DNA of 64,000 nucleotides from Pelagibacterium luteolum (GTDB taxonomy: Bacteria > Pseudomonadota > Alphaproteobacteria > Rhizobiales > Devosiaceae). The position numbers were made by a program, and so were the translations under genes. Below, in pieces: positions 56,654-63,737 of this stretch. Each line of letters starts with the position of its first letter. The first letter of the stretch is position 1. Location of the stretch: assembly GCF_900100665.1 (NCBI RefSeq), contig NZ_FNCS01000002.1, positions 186,001 to 250,000 on the forward strand, written 5' to 3'. Below the pieces are notes generated by a model that made no database searches, was not told the origin of the DNA, and worked only from the letters and a program-made list of their open reading frames with translations.

Positions 56654-57125
56654 TCGCCTCCGGCACGCGCGGCGCGCAGTACGCCAACGCGGTATTGATC
56701 GTCGTCAACGACCCCGTCAGGTCGATAAACCGAAACTCGGCGTCGACGTCATCGACATGCCGCAAATAGACGAATGCGCCAAAGCGCAGGCGCTCCTCGA
56801 GCCATTCCGCATCGCTCTCAACGAACCGCGCTCCATACGGCGCATCATCGGCAGCTACCGCCTCGCCGGTAAAATTCTCCCGATCCGCCGTCATCTCCCA
56901 CCGCCCGACATCTCCGCCGGCGCGGCTCGTCCACACATGTACCCCCGTCGAAAAATCATCCTCGCACCGCACCACAAGGCAGGCAAAATCCTCCGCTACC
57001 GCCTCCCGATCACATCCGACCGCCGCCCTGTCCCCCTCCCCCTGCAACGCCGAAAAGCTCCACCCCGCCCCCTGCGCCAAAGCCGGCCCCGCCGCCATCG
57101 CCAAAGCGAAAATCACTGCCCGCAT
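56625..57125 (-). CDS. Secreted protein of unknown function
   Basis: 166 residues with a signal peptide (MRAVIFALAMAAGPALAQGA). The mature part has three cysteines (VGCDREAVAEDFACLVVRCEDDF) and ends FRFIDLTGSLTTINTALAYCAPR. No family recognised. Convergent overlap of 29 bp with the M23 gene. Confidence 0.7.
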   Translation of the reverse strand: MRAVIFALAMAAGPALAQGAGWSFSALQGEGDRAAVGCDREAVAEDFACLVVRCEDDFSTGVHVWTSRAGGDVGRWEMTADRENFTGEAVAADDAPYGARFVESDAEWLEERLRFGAFVYLRHVDDVDAEFRFIDLTGSLTTINTALAYCAPRVPEATTPPLQSRP

Positions 57126-57348
57126 CCCGCTGCCTTTCGTGCCGTTTCAGTCATCAGCGCCTACCTCGAGCATCACGATCCTACCGCGCCGCCGCGAGAC
57201 CGATAGAAGCGCTTTCGAACCCATTTCCGACGTCCGAGTCCAGCCAATACTGCCGAATAGCAGCCACTTACAACCAGCCTTGTCGCTTGATCAATTGTAT
57301 CCGCTCGCGCATGATCTTTCCCATCAATGCTGATCTGCATAAGGAAAG

Positions 57349-57801
57349 TTGTTGGGTAAGCTAGTTGGGTTTTCTGGTCCAGTCTGGCGACTGATTCCTG
57401 CTACCGCAGCAGCCACGCCCGCAATGCCAGCGACGGCTATCGAAGGTCGGTTTCATCATTCTGGACAGACGGCGGCGTACGCTTCGCTAAGCGTCGAGGG
57501 GACCGCCGTAGCCATCAAGCGATACCTCAACGATGGCGTTTCGCGTGTATTAGTGCCAATGTGGTTAGAGGCCCCTTTCATTTCCGACCAAAGAGAAAAT
57601 CCAGAAGCATCAATAGTCTGGCAAGACGCACGCGCGTGTGGTGAGGTTGCTCCAACTTGGGCCGTTTCTGACCGTGCGCGCGCAATTGGCGCGCTTGCCA
57701 TGCTGTATTCCTCGCGATCAAGGCCAGACCTTACACACGTGGTGGTATTCGACCCCGCCTGCCTCACATATGTCGGGCCAACTACGGTTTTTAAACCGTA
57801 G
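57349..57801 (+). CDS. RES-domain protein (NAD+ phosphorylase toxin family)
   Basis: 150 residues. VWRLIPATAAATPAMPATAIEGRFHHSGQTAAYASLSVEGTAVAIKRY matches the RES pattern (conserved Arg, GRFHxxG, Tyr and Glu). RES toxins break down NAD+. TTG is the only in-frame start after an upstream stop; AAGGA lies just before it. The usual Xre/DUF2384 antitoxin is not adjacent. Codon use and base composition differ from the neighbours, suggesting transfer. Confidence 0.72.
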   Translation: MLGKLVGFSGPVWRLIPATAAATPAMPATAIEGRFHHSGQTAAYASLSVEGTAVAIKRYLNDGVSRVLVPMWLEAPFISDQRENPEASIVWQDARACGEVAPTWAVSDRARAIGALAMLYSSRSRPDLTHVVVFDPACLTYVGPTTVFKP

Positions 57802-57990
57802 AGCCGAGCAAATAGATATGCGCGTCGACTCTAATCTCGCCAACAGCGTTCAGGCTCTTCCCGTCGTTCCATGTGACAAATCGCTTGGTGACGGACGACT
57901 GGTCGGTGACGATGCATCTGCAGATATTTCGTGCCCGTAAATAAGCACCGAAAGCGGGGGTTTGATTCCGCTGATTACGCATGTGTCCGA

Positions 57991-58818
57991 ATGACTGCAT
58001 CGCGGGGTCGCAAGCCGTATCCACCGGAAATGAAGAAATTCAATGACAGCCGATTCGGGAAAGTCATCGAGCCTGAGTCTCCCAGCGAACTACTCGACCT
58101 TATCGCCTTTGGCAGCGATGGAACTGGCACGACAGTGCGGATGTGGAGAGGGCAGTCGGATGAGCAATGGCTCATCGACAGCGCAGCATACAGAAAGATG
58201 CTCCTGTCCAAAAATGACGAACGCATGGAATGGCATGTTGCCCACTATGAGAAACGGCTGCTCGAGAAGGCAAGGCACAAAGGCTACGGCATATTAGATG
58301 GGAGAAACCTAAGCGATTTCGAATTGCTCGCGCGGCTTCAACACCATGGGGCCGCTACTCGTTTGATTGACACCAGCCGCAGTGGGTTGATTGCCCTCTA
58401 CTTCGCCTGTCTCGGCAACTTTGACCGGGCAGGAATGCTTTTCGGCATCCACACTGACTATTTGGGTGGCGGCGAAGGTAAGCTACTGGACGAGACGTAC
58501 GATGAGCGAGTGAAGTCTATCGAAAAATACAATCACCCGCAGACGTGGGAGCCGCCTGTCGTTTCGCCTCGGATCGCTGCTCAACATTCCCAGTTCATCT
58601 ATAGCACTACAAAAGTCGGCCTCCCGCACGGAAGTCTCGCAATCGAAAAATTAGATTACCTGCTTGCCATCAGGATTCCAGCACAAGAAAAGCAGGTATA
58701 TCTGGCGATGCTCTCAGCGAATTTTGACGTCAATCACCTGTCGCTCTTCCCTGACATCGATGGGTTCGGCATCGCTTATGGGTCAGGTCTTGAACAGTGG
58801 GCGAATGAGCGCTGGTAG
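57991..58818 (+). CDS. FRG-domain protein
   Basis: 275 residues. The FRG domain spans about residues 40-150: VRMWRGQSDEQWLIDSAAYRK, then ELLARLQHHGAATRLIDTSRSGLIALYFACL. The C-terminal half (KLLDETYDERVKSIEKYNHPQTWEPPVVSPRIAAQHSQF; VGLPHGSLAIEKLDYLLAIRIPAQEK) is typical of FRG proteins. The function is unclear; the domain appears in mobile and defence contexts. Start uncertain: ATG 57991 used, GTG 57931 or ATG 58030 possible. It follows the RES gene on the same strand in less GC-rich DNA. Confidence 0.8.
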   Translation: MTASRGRKPYPPEMKKFNDSRFGKVIEPESPSELLDLIAFGSDGTGTTVRMWRGQSDEQWLIDSAAYRKMLLSKNDERMEWHVAHYEKRLLEKARHKGYGILDGRNLSDFELLARLQHHGAATRLIDTSRSGLIALYFACLGNFDRAGMLFGIHTDYLGGGEGKLLDETYDERVKSIEKYNHPQTWEPPVVSPRIAAQHSQFIYSTTKVGLPHGSLAIEKLDYLLAIRIPAQEKQVYLAMLSANFDVNHLSLFPDIDGFGIAYGSGLEQWANERW

Positions 58819-58925
58819 TCACCTTCAAGCTTTAATTGATTGATTATTTAATGGCGGGATCTCTCGCTGCAACTTTCCAAAACCTGCCGGTCCGCAAACC
58901 ACCCCAAAGCAGCCGCCCTCGCCGC

Positions 58926-59138
58926 TTATTCCGGACTTTCCGGCTGCTGCCATAAATCGGTAAGCGAAACGCCTTTTCGTCCCCAATTGTCCGTGTCCAC
59001 CTCATCGATGATGACGAATATGTACTCGGGGTTGCGTCCAAGCTCTTCGACCAAAACGTCTGTCATGCGACGGATGACGGACCGCTTTTGCTTAGGGGAC
59101 GCAACGCCCTTGGCGATTTCGACCCTTACAATTGGCAA
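58926..59138 (-). CDS. 4-oxalocrotonate tautomerase family protein
   Basis: 70 residues: PIVRVEIAKGVASPKQKRSVIRRMTDVLVEELGRNPEYIFVIIDEVDTDNWGRKGVSL. The catalytic N-terminal Pro of the family must follow the initiator. This is satisfied only by the TTG at 59138, which has GGGAGG 5 nt upstream; the longer frame to 59189 would bury the Pro. It interconverts keto and enol acids; the actual substrate is unknown. Confidence 0.87.
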   Translation of the reverse strand: MPIVRVEIAKGVASPKQKRSVIRRMTDVLVEELGRNPEYIFVIIDEVDTDNWGRKGVSLTDLWQQPESPE

Positions 59139-59314
59139 AGTTCCCTCCCACTGGCCCCAGCCAGACACCGCCCCATGGCTTCTTCGCACAGACTAGCGCA
59201 TTCAGCTGACCACCAGCAAACCCCCGCATTCTCCCCGTCCCTCCCCACGCGCGCTTGACCCGCGCTCACAAATCCGCTTTCCCTTCGCGCGCAACACGCC
59301 CCGGAGTTCCCTTC

Positions 59315-60106
59315 ATGCGCGGCCAGCTCGCTCTGTTCCTTTCCTCCCGCCGTTGGGAGCAGTTCATCATCGCGGTGATCGTCATCAACGCGATCACGCT
59401 CGGGCTGGAAACCTCGCCCGAAATCATGGCGGCCATCGGCCCGGCGCTCATCGCCCTCGACAGCGTCATCCTTGCGATCTTCGTCGTCGAGATCGCGCTG
59501 CGCCTTTATGCGAACGGGCTGAAATTTTTCCGCGATCCGTGGTCGATCTTCGATTTCGCCATCGTCGCCATCGCGCTCATTCCCTCTTCCGGCCCGTTCA
59601 CCGTGCTGCGCGCGCTGCGCATCCTGCGCGTGCTGCGGCTGATTTCGGTCGTGCCCTCGCTGCGCAAGGTCATCGGCGGGCTGATCTCCGCCCTGCCCGG
59701 CCTCGGCTCGATTTTCGTCCTGCTGCTGCTGGTGTTTTACGTCTTTGCGGTCATGTCGACCAAGCTCTACGGCCCGACATTCCCCGAATGGTTCGGCTCG
59801 ATCGGCGCCTCGCTCTATACGCTGTTCCAGGTGATGACACTGGAAAGCTGGTCCATGGGCATCGTCCGGCCCGTCATGGACGTCCATCCGGAAGCCTGGA
59901 TGTTCTTTATTCCCTTCATCGCCTGCACGGCCTTCACGGTGCTCAACCTGTTTATCGGTGTCATCGTTTCGGCCATGCAGGAAGAGCATGATTCAAACGC
60001 GGAAGCCGATCGCGCCGCCATCCACTCGGAAACCGGCCTCGTCCTCGCCGAGGTCAAGGCCCTTCGCGCCGAAGTGGCCGAACTGCGCAAGGAGCGGCTA
60101 GGCTGA
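59315..60106 (+). CDS. Bacterial voltage-gated sodium-type ion channel
   Basis: 263 residues with six membrane segments. The S4 voltage sensor shows regularly spaced arginines (TVLRALRILRVLRLISVVPSLRKVI), and the pore loop carries the selectivity filter TLESWSM like NaChBac/NavAb. S5-S6 follow (FVLLLLVFYVFAVMSTKLYGP; FIACTAFTVLNLFIGVIVSAM), then a coiled-coil tail (LAEVKALRAEVAELRKERL). It probably conducts Na+ upon depolarisation. The ATG at 59315 has GGAG upstream. Confidence 0.92.
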   Translation: MRGQLALFLSSRRWEQFIIAVIVINAITLGLETSPEIMAAIGPALIALDSVILAIFVVEIALRLYANGLKFFRDPWSIFDFAIVAIALIPSSGPFTVLRALRILRVLRLISVVPSLRKVIGGLISALPGLGSIFVLLLLVFYVFAVMSTKLYGPTFPEWFGSIGASLYTLFQVMTLESWSMGIVRPVMDVHPEAWMFFIPFIACTAFTVLNLFIGVIVSAMQEEHDSNAEADRAAIHSETGLVLAEVKALRAEVAELRKERLG

Positions 60107-61321
60107 AACGATCAGCCCATTGCGCTCAAGGTCGGCAAACAACGCCTCGGCGTCCGTCATCACGACGATCCGCGGCGTGTCCGCAAAGGCGTCCGCCAGC
60201 AGCGCCCCCGCTTCGCGCGCCGAGATCGGCTCCTCGAGCAGTGCCCACACAGCCCCCGCGAGCGCGTTGAGGTTGAGCACCGTCGTATCGTCCCTATCGA
60301 ACAGGAACACCTCGTCACCCACCCGCTTGGCCACGATGCCGGGTGCGCGCATAAAAGTCGCCTCGGGCGCAATGGCCCGACCGCGGGCACGCCCCGACCG
60401 GGGCGCAATCTCCAGCGGCGTACCGGGCTCGGGCTGCCCCTCCACCAGCCCTGCCGCATCGACCGGCCAGGCTGCAAATTTGTCCATCAGCAATGCCGCC
60501 GCATCATCGAGGCTGCTGTAAAACAGCCTTATGCACGGCACGCTTTCGAGCAGCCCTTCCAGGCGCCCGGTCAGCGCGCTGGCCGGGCCGGTGCGCACCA
60601 TGTTGCGCAGCAGCAGATGCCGCAGCGCCTCGGCCCGATCGGCGGGGGCAAATCCTGCCGGCCCATCGGCGCGCCGGTCCAGTAGCAGCACGACGCCAAT
60701 CGGCGCCGTGCGCCCATGCGGCGCGATATTGGACGTGTCGAGGTAGCAATACCGCCCGTCATCGGCCGCTGCGTGGTCGCGCACATGGCCCGCCAGCGTT
60801 TCGCCCGACCCCTCCGGCAGCGGCAGGCGCGGACGCGGCGGCACGCCAAGCGCCAGCCCGAAATTGTCCGGCGCTGTAATGGGCAGCATGTCGTCGGCAT
60901 AAACCAGCACCGGTTCGGCCGCCATCCGCGCGGCCAGCGTGCTTTTCCCCATGCGCGCGGTCCCGGTGGCAATCACCAGCCGACCGGCAATTTCAAAACT
61001 CATGGCGTGCAGGCAAAGGTGATCCGGATGCGCGGCAAGAAACGACTGCGCTGCATCCACGATCGCGCCGCACGCCGCCCCTACCGAAGACAGCCCGTGC
61101 AAAGGTTCATCGAGAAAGGGCGAGGTCACCGAATAATAGCCCTGGTCTCCCACGACCGAAATCGGCGCCGCATCGGGTTCGGTGGAAACCTGCGGCCATC
61201 CGGCCAGCACCGTCCTTACGTGCTCGGCCACCCGCCCCGCATCAACGCACACAACCGGATGCGTCGTACCGGCAAACTGCATCTTGTCGATTGCGGGCGC
61301 CTTGCGCTTTGCGATGTCCAT
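60098..61321 (-). CDS. HprK-like kinase fused to a PqqD-type peptide-binding domain
   Basis: 407 residues. Residues 95-300 look HprK-like: FEIAGRLVIATGTARMGKSTLAARMA has a P-loop (GTARMGKS, about residues 120-127), followed by VLVYADDMLPIT and LLLDRRADGP. The last roughly 82 residues match PqqD (APGIVAKRVGDEVFLFDRDDTTVLNLNALAGAVWALLEEPISAREAGALL), the domain that binds leader peptides in RiPP systems. Separate HprK-like kinases are known to phosphorylate peptides; this is a fusion. A hairpin separates it from the Ser/Arg-repeat gene upstream. The ATG at 61321 is preferred over 61375, which would place that hairpin inside the coding sequence. Confidence 0.8.
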   Translation of the reverse strand: MDIAKRKAPAIDKMQFAGTTHPVVCVDAGRVAEHVRTVLAGWPQVSTEPDAAPISVVGDQGYYSVTSPFLDEPLHGLSSVGAACGAIVDAAQSFLAAHPDHLCLHAMSFEIAGRLVIATGTARMGKSTLAARMAAEPVLVYADDMLPITAPDNFGLALGVPPRPRLPLPEGSGETLAGHVRDHAAADDGRYCYLDTSNIAPHGRTAPIGVVLLLDRRADGPAGFAPADRAEALRHLLLRNMVRTGPASALTGRLEGLLESVPCIRLFYSSLDDAAALLMDKFAAWPVDAAGLVEGQPEPGTPLEIAPRSGRARGRAIAPEATFMRAPGIVAKRVGDEVFLFDRDDTTVLNLNALAGAVWALLEEPISAREAGALLADAFADTPRIVVMTDAEALFADLERNGLIVSA

Positions 61322-61342
61322 GTGTCTCGTCCCCAAAAGTGC

Positions 61343-61369
61343 GAAGGCGCGACGGGTGGCCGCGCCTTC
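61343..61369 (-). terminator. Intercistronic hairpin between repeat protein and kinase genes
   Basis: A perfect 9-bp stem GAAGGCGCG / CGCGCCTTC with a 9-nt loop; on the minus strand it is followed by GCACTTTTGGGG. It may be an attenuator that makes more of the small protein than of the kinase. Confidence 0.6.
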
Positions 61370-61378
61370 GATCATCGA

Positions 61379-61735
61379 TTATGCCCCCTGGCTGCGCAAC
61401 CACGCCAGCCACTGGTCCATCGTCCATCCCGGGGGTGGGCCGGCCCGACGGGCACCGGGGCGGCTCGGACCGCTTCCACGGCGCGTCCCCGACGTAACCC
61501 GGCTCGGCGCACTGGCGCGGCTCGGTGCGCTGGCCCGGCTCGGGGCACTCGCCCGGCTCGGTGCACTGGCACGGCTCGCAGCGCTGGGGGCACTGCCACC
61601 CGAGGCATGCGCCTGGCTGAGCGATAGCATCACCGGCGCCATATAGGCGACGCCTGCAGCAAGGCCCAACTTGGCCAGCAGCTTCCGCCGCGACTGGGAG
61701 GGAGCATCCTTATCGTGTTCGGGCAGATCGTTCAT
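61379..61735 (-). CDS. Small Ser/Arg-repeat protein with twin-arginine leader
   Basis: 118 residues. A Tat-like leader (SRRKLLAKLGLAAGVAYMAP, then VMLSLSQAHASG) is followed by SGGSAPSAASRASAPSRASA-type repeats (five 18-bp DNA units, SRASAP), a basic Pro/Arg-rich region and a tryptophan-rich end (PPPGWTMDQWLAWLRSQGA). The leader resembles that of the S8 peptidase gene at 63.6 kb at about 18 of 30 positions. It is followed by the HprK-PqqD kinase and carries the same promoter motif as the peptidase. It is a candidate substrate of the kinase or peptidase. Confidence 0.75.
   Translation of the reverse strand: MNDLPEHDKDAPSQSRRKLLAKLGLAAGVAYMAPVMLSLSQAHASGGSAPSAASRASAPSRASAPSRASAPSRASAPSRVTSGTRRGSGPSRPGARRAGPPPGWTMDQWLAWLRSQGA
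61500..61589. repeat. Tandem 18-bp coding repeat (five units)
   Basis: Units of 18 bp, each starting CGGCTCGG (the last CGGCTCGC), encode SRASAP or a close variant on the minus strand. The units differ by one to three bases. Coding repeat, in frame. Confidence 0.85.
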
Positions 61736-61785
61736 TGTCTCAGATCCTTCTTCACTGTCGTTGACTGTCGTCGTGGCCACTGAAG

Positions 61786-61815
61786 GCATAACGATGCGAT
61801 CTGCGCTTTATTCCC
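61786..61815 (-). promoter_or_regulatory. Candidate ECF sigma promoter of the Ser/Arg-repeat gene
   Basis: On the minus strand GGGAATAA, 14 nt (AGCGCAGATCGCAT), CGTTAT, about 50 bp before the ATG. The same boxes occur before the subtilase gene and before the sigma factor gene. Confidence 0.6.
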
Positions 61816-61951
61816 GCCGCCTGATTTTTTCTTCCCATCTACGGATCGCCACAGGGCCCCTCGGGTCAAGCCCAGGGTGACGGGTGGCGTAGAAGGCAGT
61901 CGATCGACTTGTTGCCCATTAGTTGATCTCACACGCATCATCCCCACCACT

Positions 61952-62061
61952 GTCATCCCGGGCGAAGACCCGGGATCCAGTATGCTCCGTGGAACCAAGT
62001 TGGCGCCGAAGACACCATCATGCGCCGAGCATACTGGGTCCCGGCTCAAGGCCGGGATGAC
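61952..62061. repeat. Dispersed 110-bp inverted repeat (copy 5)
   Basis: Left arm GTCATCCCGGGCGAAGACCC ... CCAGTATGCTCCG, right arm GAGCATACTGGGTCCCGGCT ... GGCCGGGATGAC. Exactly 110 bp, as copies 3 and 4. Confidence 0.85.
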
Positions 62062-62214
62062 GGTGGGGCAAGGTGAGGGAATAGCCCACACCACGGCCTC
62101 CCCAAGCCAAGCCAGACCGGGGAATGACGGTTGGGGGTAATGTGCGCATGTGAGTCCGAAGCAATTTAGGGACCGGTTGCGTTCAGGGATACGCGGGCCG
62201 CCTCCCCCGCCACC

Positions 62215-62252
62215 GTCATCCTCGGGCTTGACCCGAGGACCCACGCAGCGCC
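62215..62252. repeat. Half copy of the dispersed repeat
   Basis: GTCATCCTCGGGCTTGACCC followed by GAGGACCCACGCAGCGCC; one arm only, just past the subtilase stop. Confidence 0.55.
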
Positions 62253-62266
62253 CGCCGCGACCACCC

Positions 62267-63580
62267 TTACGCTGGCAAAAGGCAGAGCGTACTCGCGTCC
62301 ACGAGCCCCCAGCCATAGACCCCGTCCCACCCCGCATCGCCAAGATCGACGGCGCGATCGGCAAGGAGCGTCACGGTTTCCTCGATCGGCAGGTCCGGAT
62401 TTTCCAGCCGCGCCACGGCCAGTGCCGCGGTCACGAACGGTGCAGCGTAGCTCGTGCCCGAGCGCAATCGGCCGCCAGAGACCGACGCCGCCGTCCACAG
62501 TCCCACCCCCGGTGCGGCAAAGCGGATATGTTCGCCCGTGACCGCCTGCCGATAGACCGTGCCCTGACTGTCGATGGCCGTCACCGCCACCACATGGCCG
62601 TAAGCGGGGGGATAAAGCGGCTCGGCCCTCGGCCCATCATTGCCCGCCGCAGCGACCAGCGCGATGCCCCGCTCATGAAGAAGCAGTGTCGCCTCTTCGA
62701 GCAGCTCATTGCCCGGACCGGCAAAACTCATATTGATGATATCGACCCCGGCATCGGCGAGTTGGTCCAGGGCCTGCAGCAGAGAATAAGCGTCCGCCGC
62801 ATCCCCCGCCGTATCGGCATGAAACGCATCGACCGCCACAAGCCGCGCATTGGGCAAAAGCCCCGGCGTGCGCGTATCGGCCCGCCCGATCAACAGGGCC
62901 GCGACCGCAGTTCCGTGCACCAGCCCCGCCGCCGCCCGCCCGTCGGTATCCGCGCTCAGCATCTCGAGCGATTGCCCGGCCAGCGCCTCGTGGTCGGGAT
63001 TGATCCCTGTGTCGATCATCCCAATCACCGGTGCCGCCGTGCAGGGCTCGGGCTGCGGCCACCCAACCAGCGAAAACGCCGCGCATTCATCGTCGACGCA
63101 CAGCATTTCGCTGGTGCGATAAAGGTCGTTGTGGTGCACGGCGCCGACCGGCAAAAGCGCGATGGCCCGCGCCATGGCCTGATCGTAGCTCAGCCCAGCA
63201 GGCGCCCGGAACCGCCCCACCCATTTACCCAGCAGCCCCAATTGCCTGCGGCTGATCAAGAGGAACCCATCGTCTTCGAGCAGCGCAAATCCCTCATCGG
63301 CATCCAGCGCCACCACCAGTTCGACCGGCCGCGCCGGCGCCGGGCGCGAGGGTTGCGCCTGCGGCTGCGGCGTCGCACGCGATGGCACCGAGGCGCGCGA
63401 TGGGCGTGTCGCGCGCGATGCACGCGATGCGCCGCTTACGGAATCGGACGCGCGTGCCGCGCTCAATTGCAGAACCGTCGGCGCCACATAGACCATTGCC
63501 GCCGTCAGCCCCAGCCGGGCCAGCAGCGCGCGCCGGCGCATCGATTTCGGTTGGCTCGCGCCGTCATTGTCCATCACCAT
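62267..63580 (-). CDS. S8 subtilisin-like peptidase with Ser/Arg-repeat linker
   Basis: 437 residues. A Tat-like leader (MRRRALLARLGLTAAMVYVA...) close to that of the small repeat protein is followed by an Ser/Arg/Pro-rich linker (SRASRATRPSRASVPSRATP). The peptidase domain has the full triad: Asp in VIGMIDTGIN, His in LVHGTAVAALLIG and Ser in SGTSYAAPFVTAAL. The start is at 63580 (MVMDND) or 63574, which has the better-spaced GAGG. An ECF-type motif lies just upstream. It probably acts outside the cytoplasm, perhaps on the repeat protein. Confidence 0.88.
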   Translation of the reverse strand: MVMDNDGASQPKSMRRRALLARLGLTAAMVYVAPTVLQLSAARASDSVSGASRASRATRPSRASVPSRATPQPQAQPSRPAPARPVELVVALDADEGFALLEDDGFLLISRRQLGLLGKWVGRFRAPAGLSYDQAMARAIALLPVGAVHHNDLYRTSEMLCVDDECAAFSLVGWPQPEPCTAAPVIGMIDTGINPDHEALAGQSLEMLSADTDGRAAAGLVHGTAVAALLIGRADTRTPGLLPNARLVAVDAFHADTAGDAADAYSLLQALDQLADAGVDIINMSFAGPGNELLEEATLLLHERGIALVAAAGNDGPRAEPLYPPAYGHVVAVTAIDSQGTVYRQAVTGEHIRFAAPGVGLWTAASVSGGRLRSGTSYAAPFVTAALAVARLENPDLPIEETVTLLADRAVDLGDAGWDGVYGWGLVDASTLCLLPA

Positions 63581-63607
63581 GGTCCTCTCGTTCGCACCTC
63601 TGCGCAC

Positions 63608-63636
63608 AAAACGCCGTCGGCCCCAAGTTTATTCCC
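63608..63636 (-). promoter_or_regulatory. Candidate ECF sigma promoter of the S8 peptidase gene
   Basis: On the minus strand GGGAATAA, 15 nt, CGTTTT; predicted start about 22 nt before the ATG. Same boxes as before the repeat gene. Confidence 0.6.
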
Positions 63637-63677
63637 CTCCACGCAACAGCGTCAGTCCAAAATAATCCGATCCGCGC

Positions 63678-63705
63678 AGAATAATTTCAGAAACGCTGCG
63701 TTATG
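63678..63705 (+). promoter_or_regulatory. Candidate ECF autoregulatory promoter
   Basis: CAGAATAA, 14 nt (TTTCAGAAACGCTG), CGTTAT on the plus strand, about 32 bp before the sigma factor GTG. It suggests self-activation. Confidence 0.5.
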
Positions 63706-63737
63706 GTGACGTAACAGCCTCGGGACGGGTCCAGACC

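Larger units (their letters stand above)
61736..62266. other. 531-bp intergenic region with repeats and promoter
   Basis: Contains the promoter motif of the Ser/Arg-repeat gene (61786-61815), a weak half repeat near 61855-61880, the 110-bp repeat at 61952-62061, and a half copy at 62215-62252. No coding frame is evident. Confidence 0.65.

Noticed and set aside
57139-57333. Possible antitoxin ORF upstream of the RES gene
   Set aside because: The translation lacks any helix-turn-helix or DUF2384 pattern and it has no good ribosome-binding site.
61500-61589. CRISPR-like array
   Set aside because: The 18-bp units are contiguous, without spacers, and encode SRASAP in frame.
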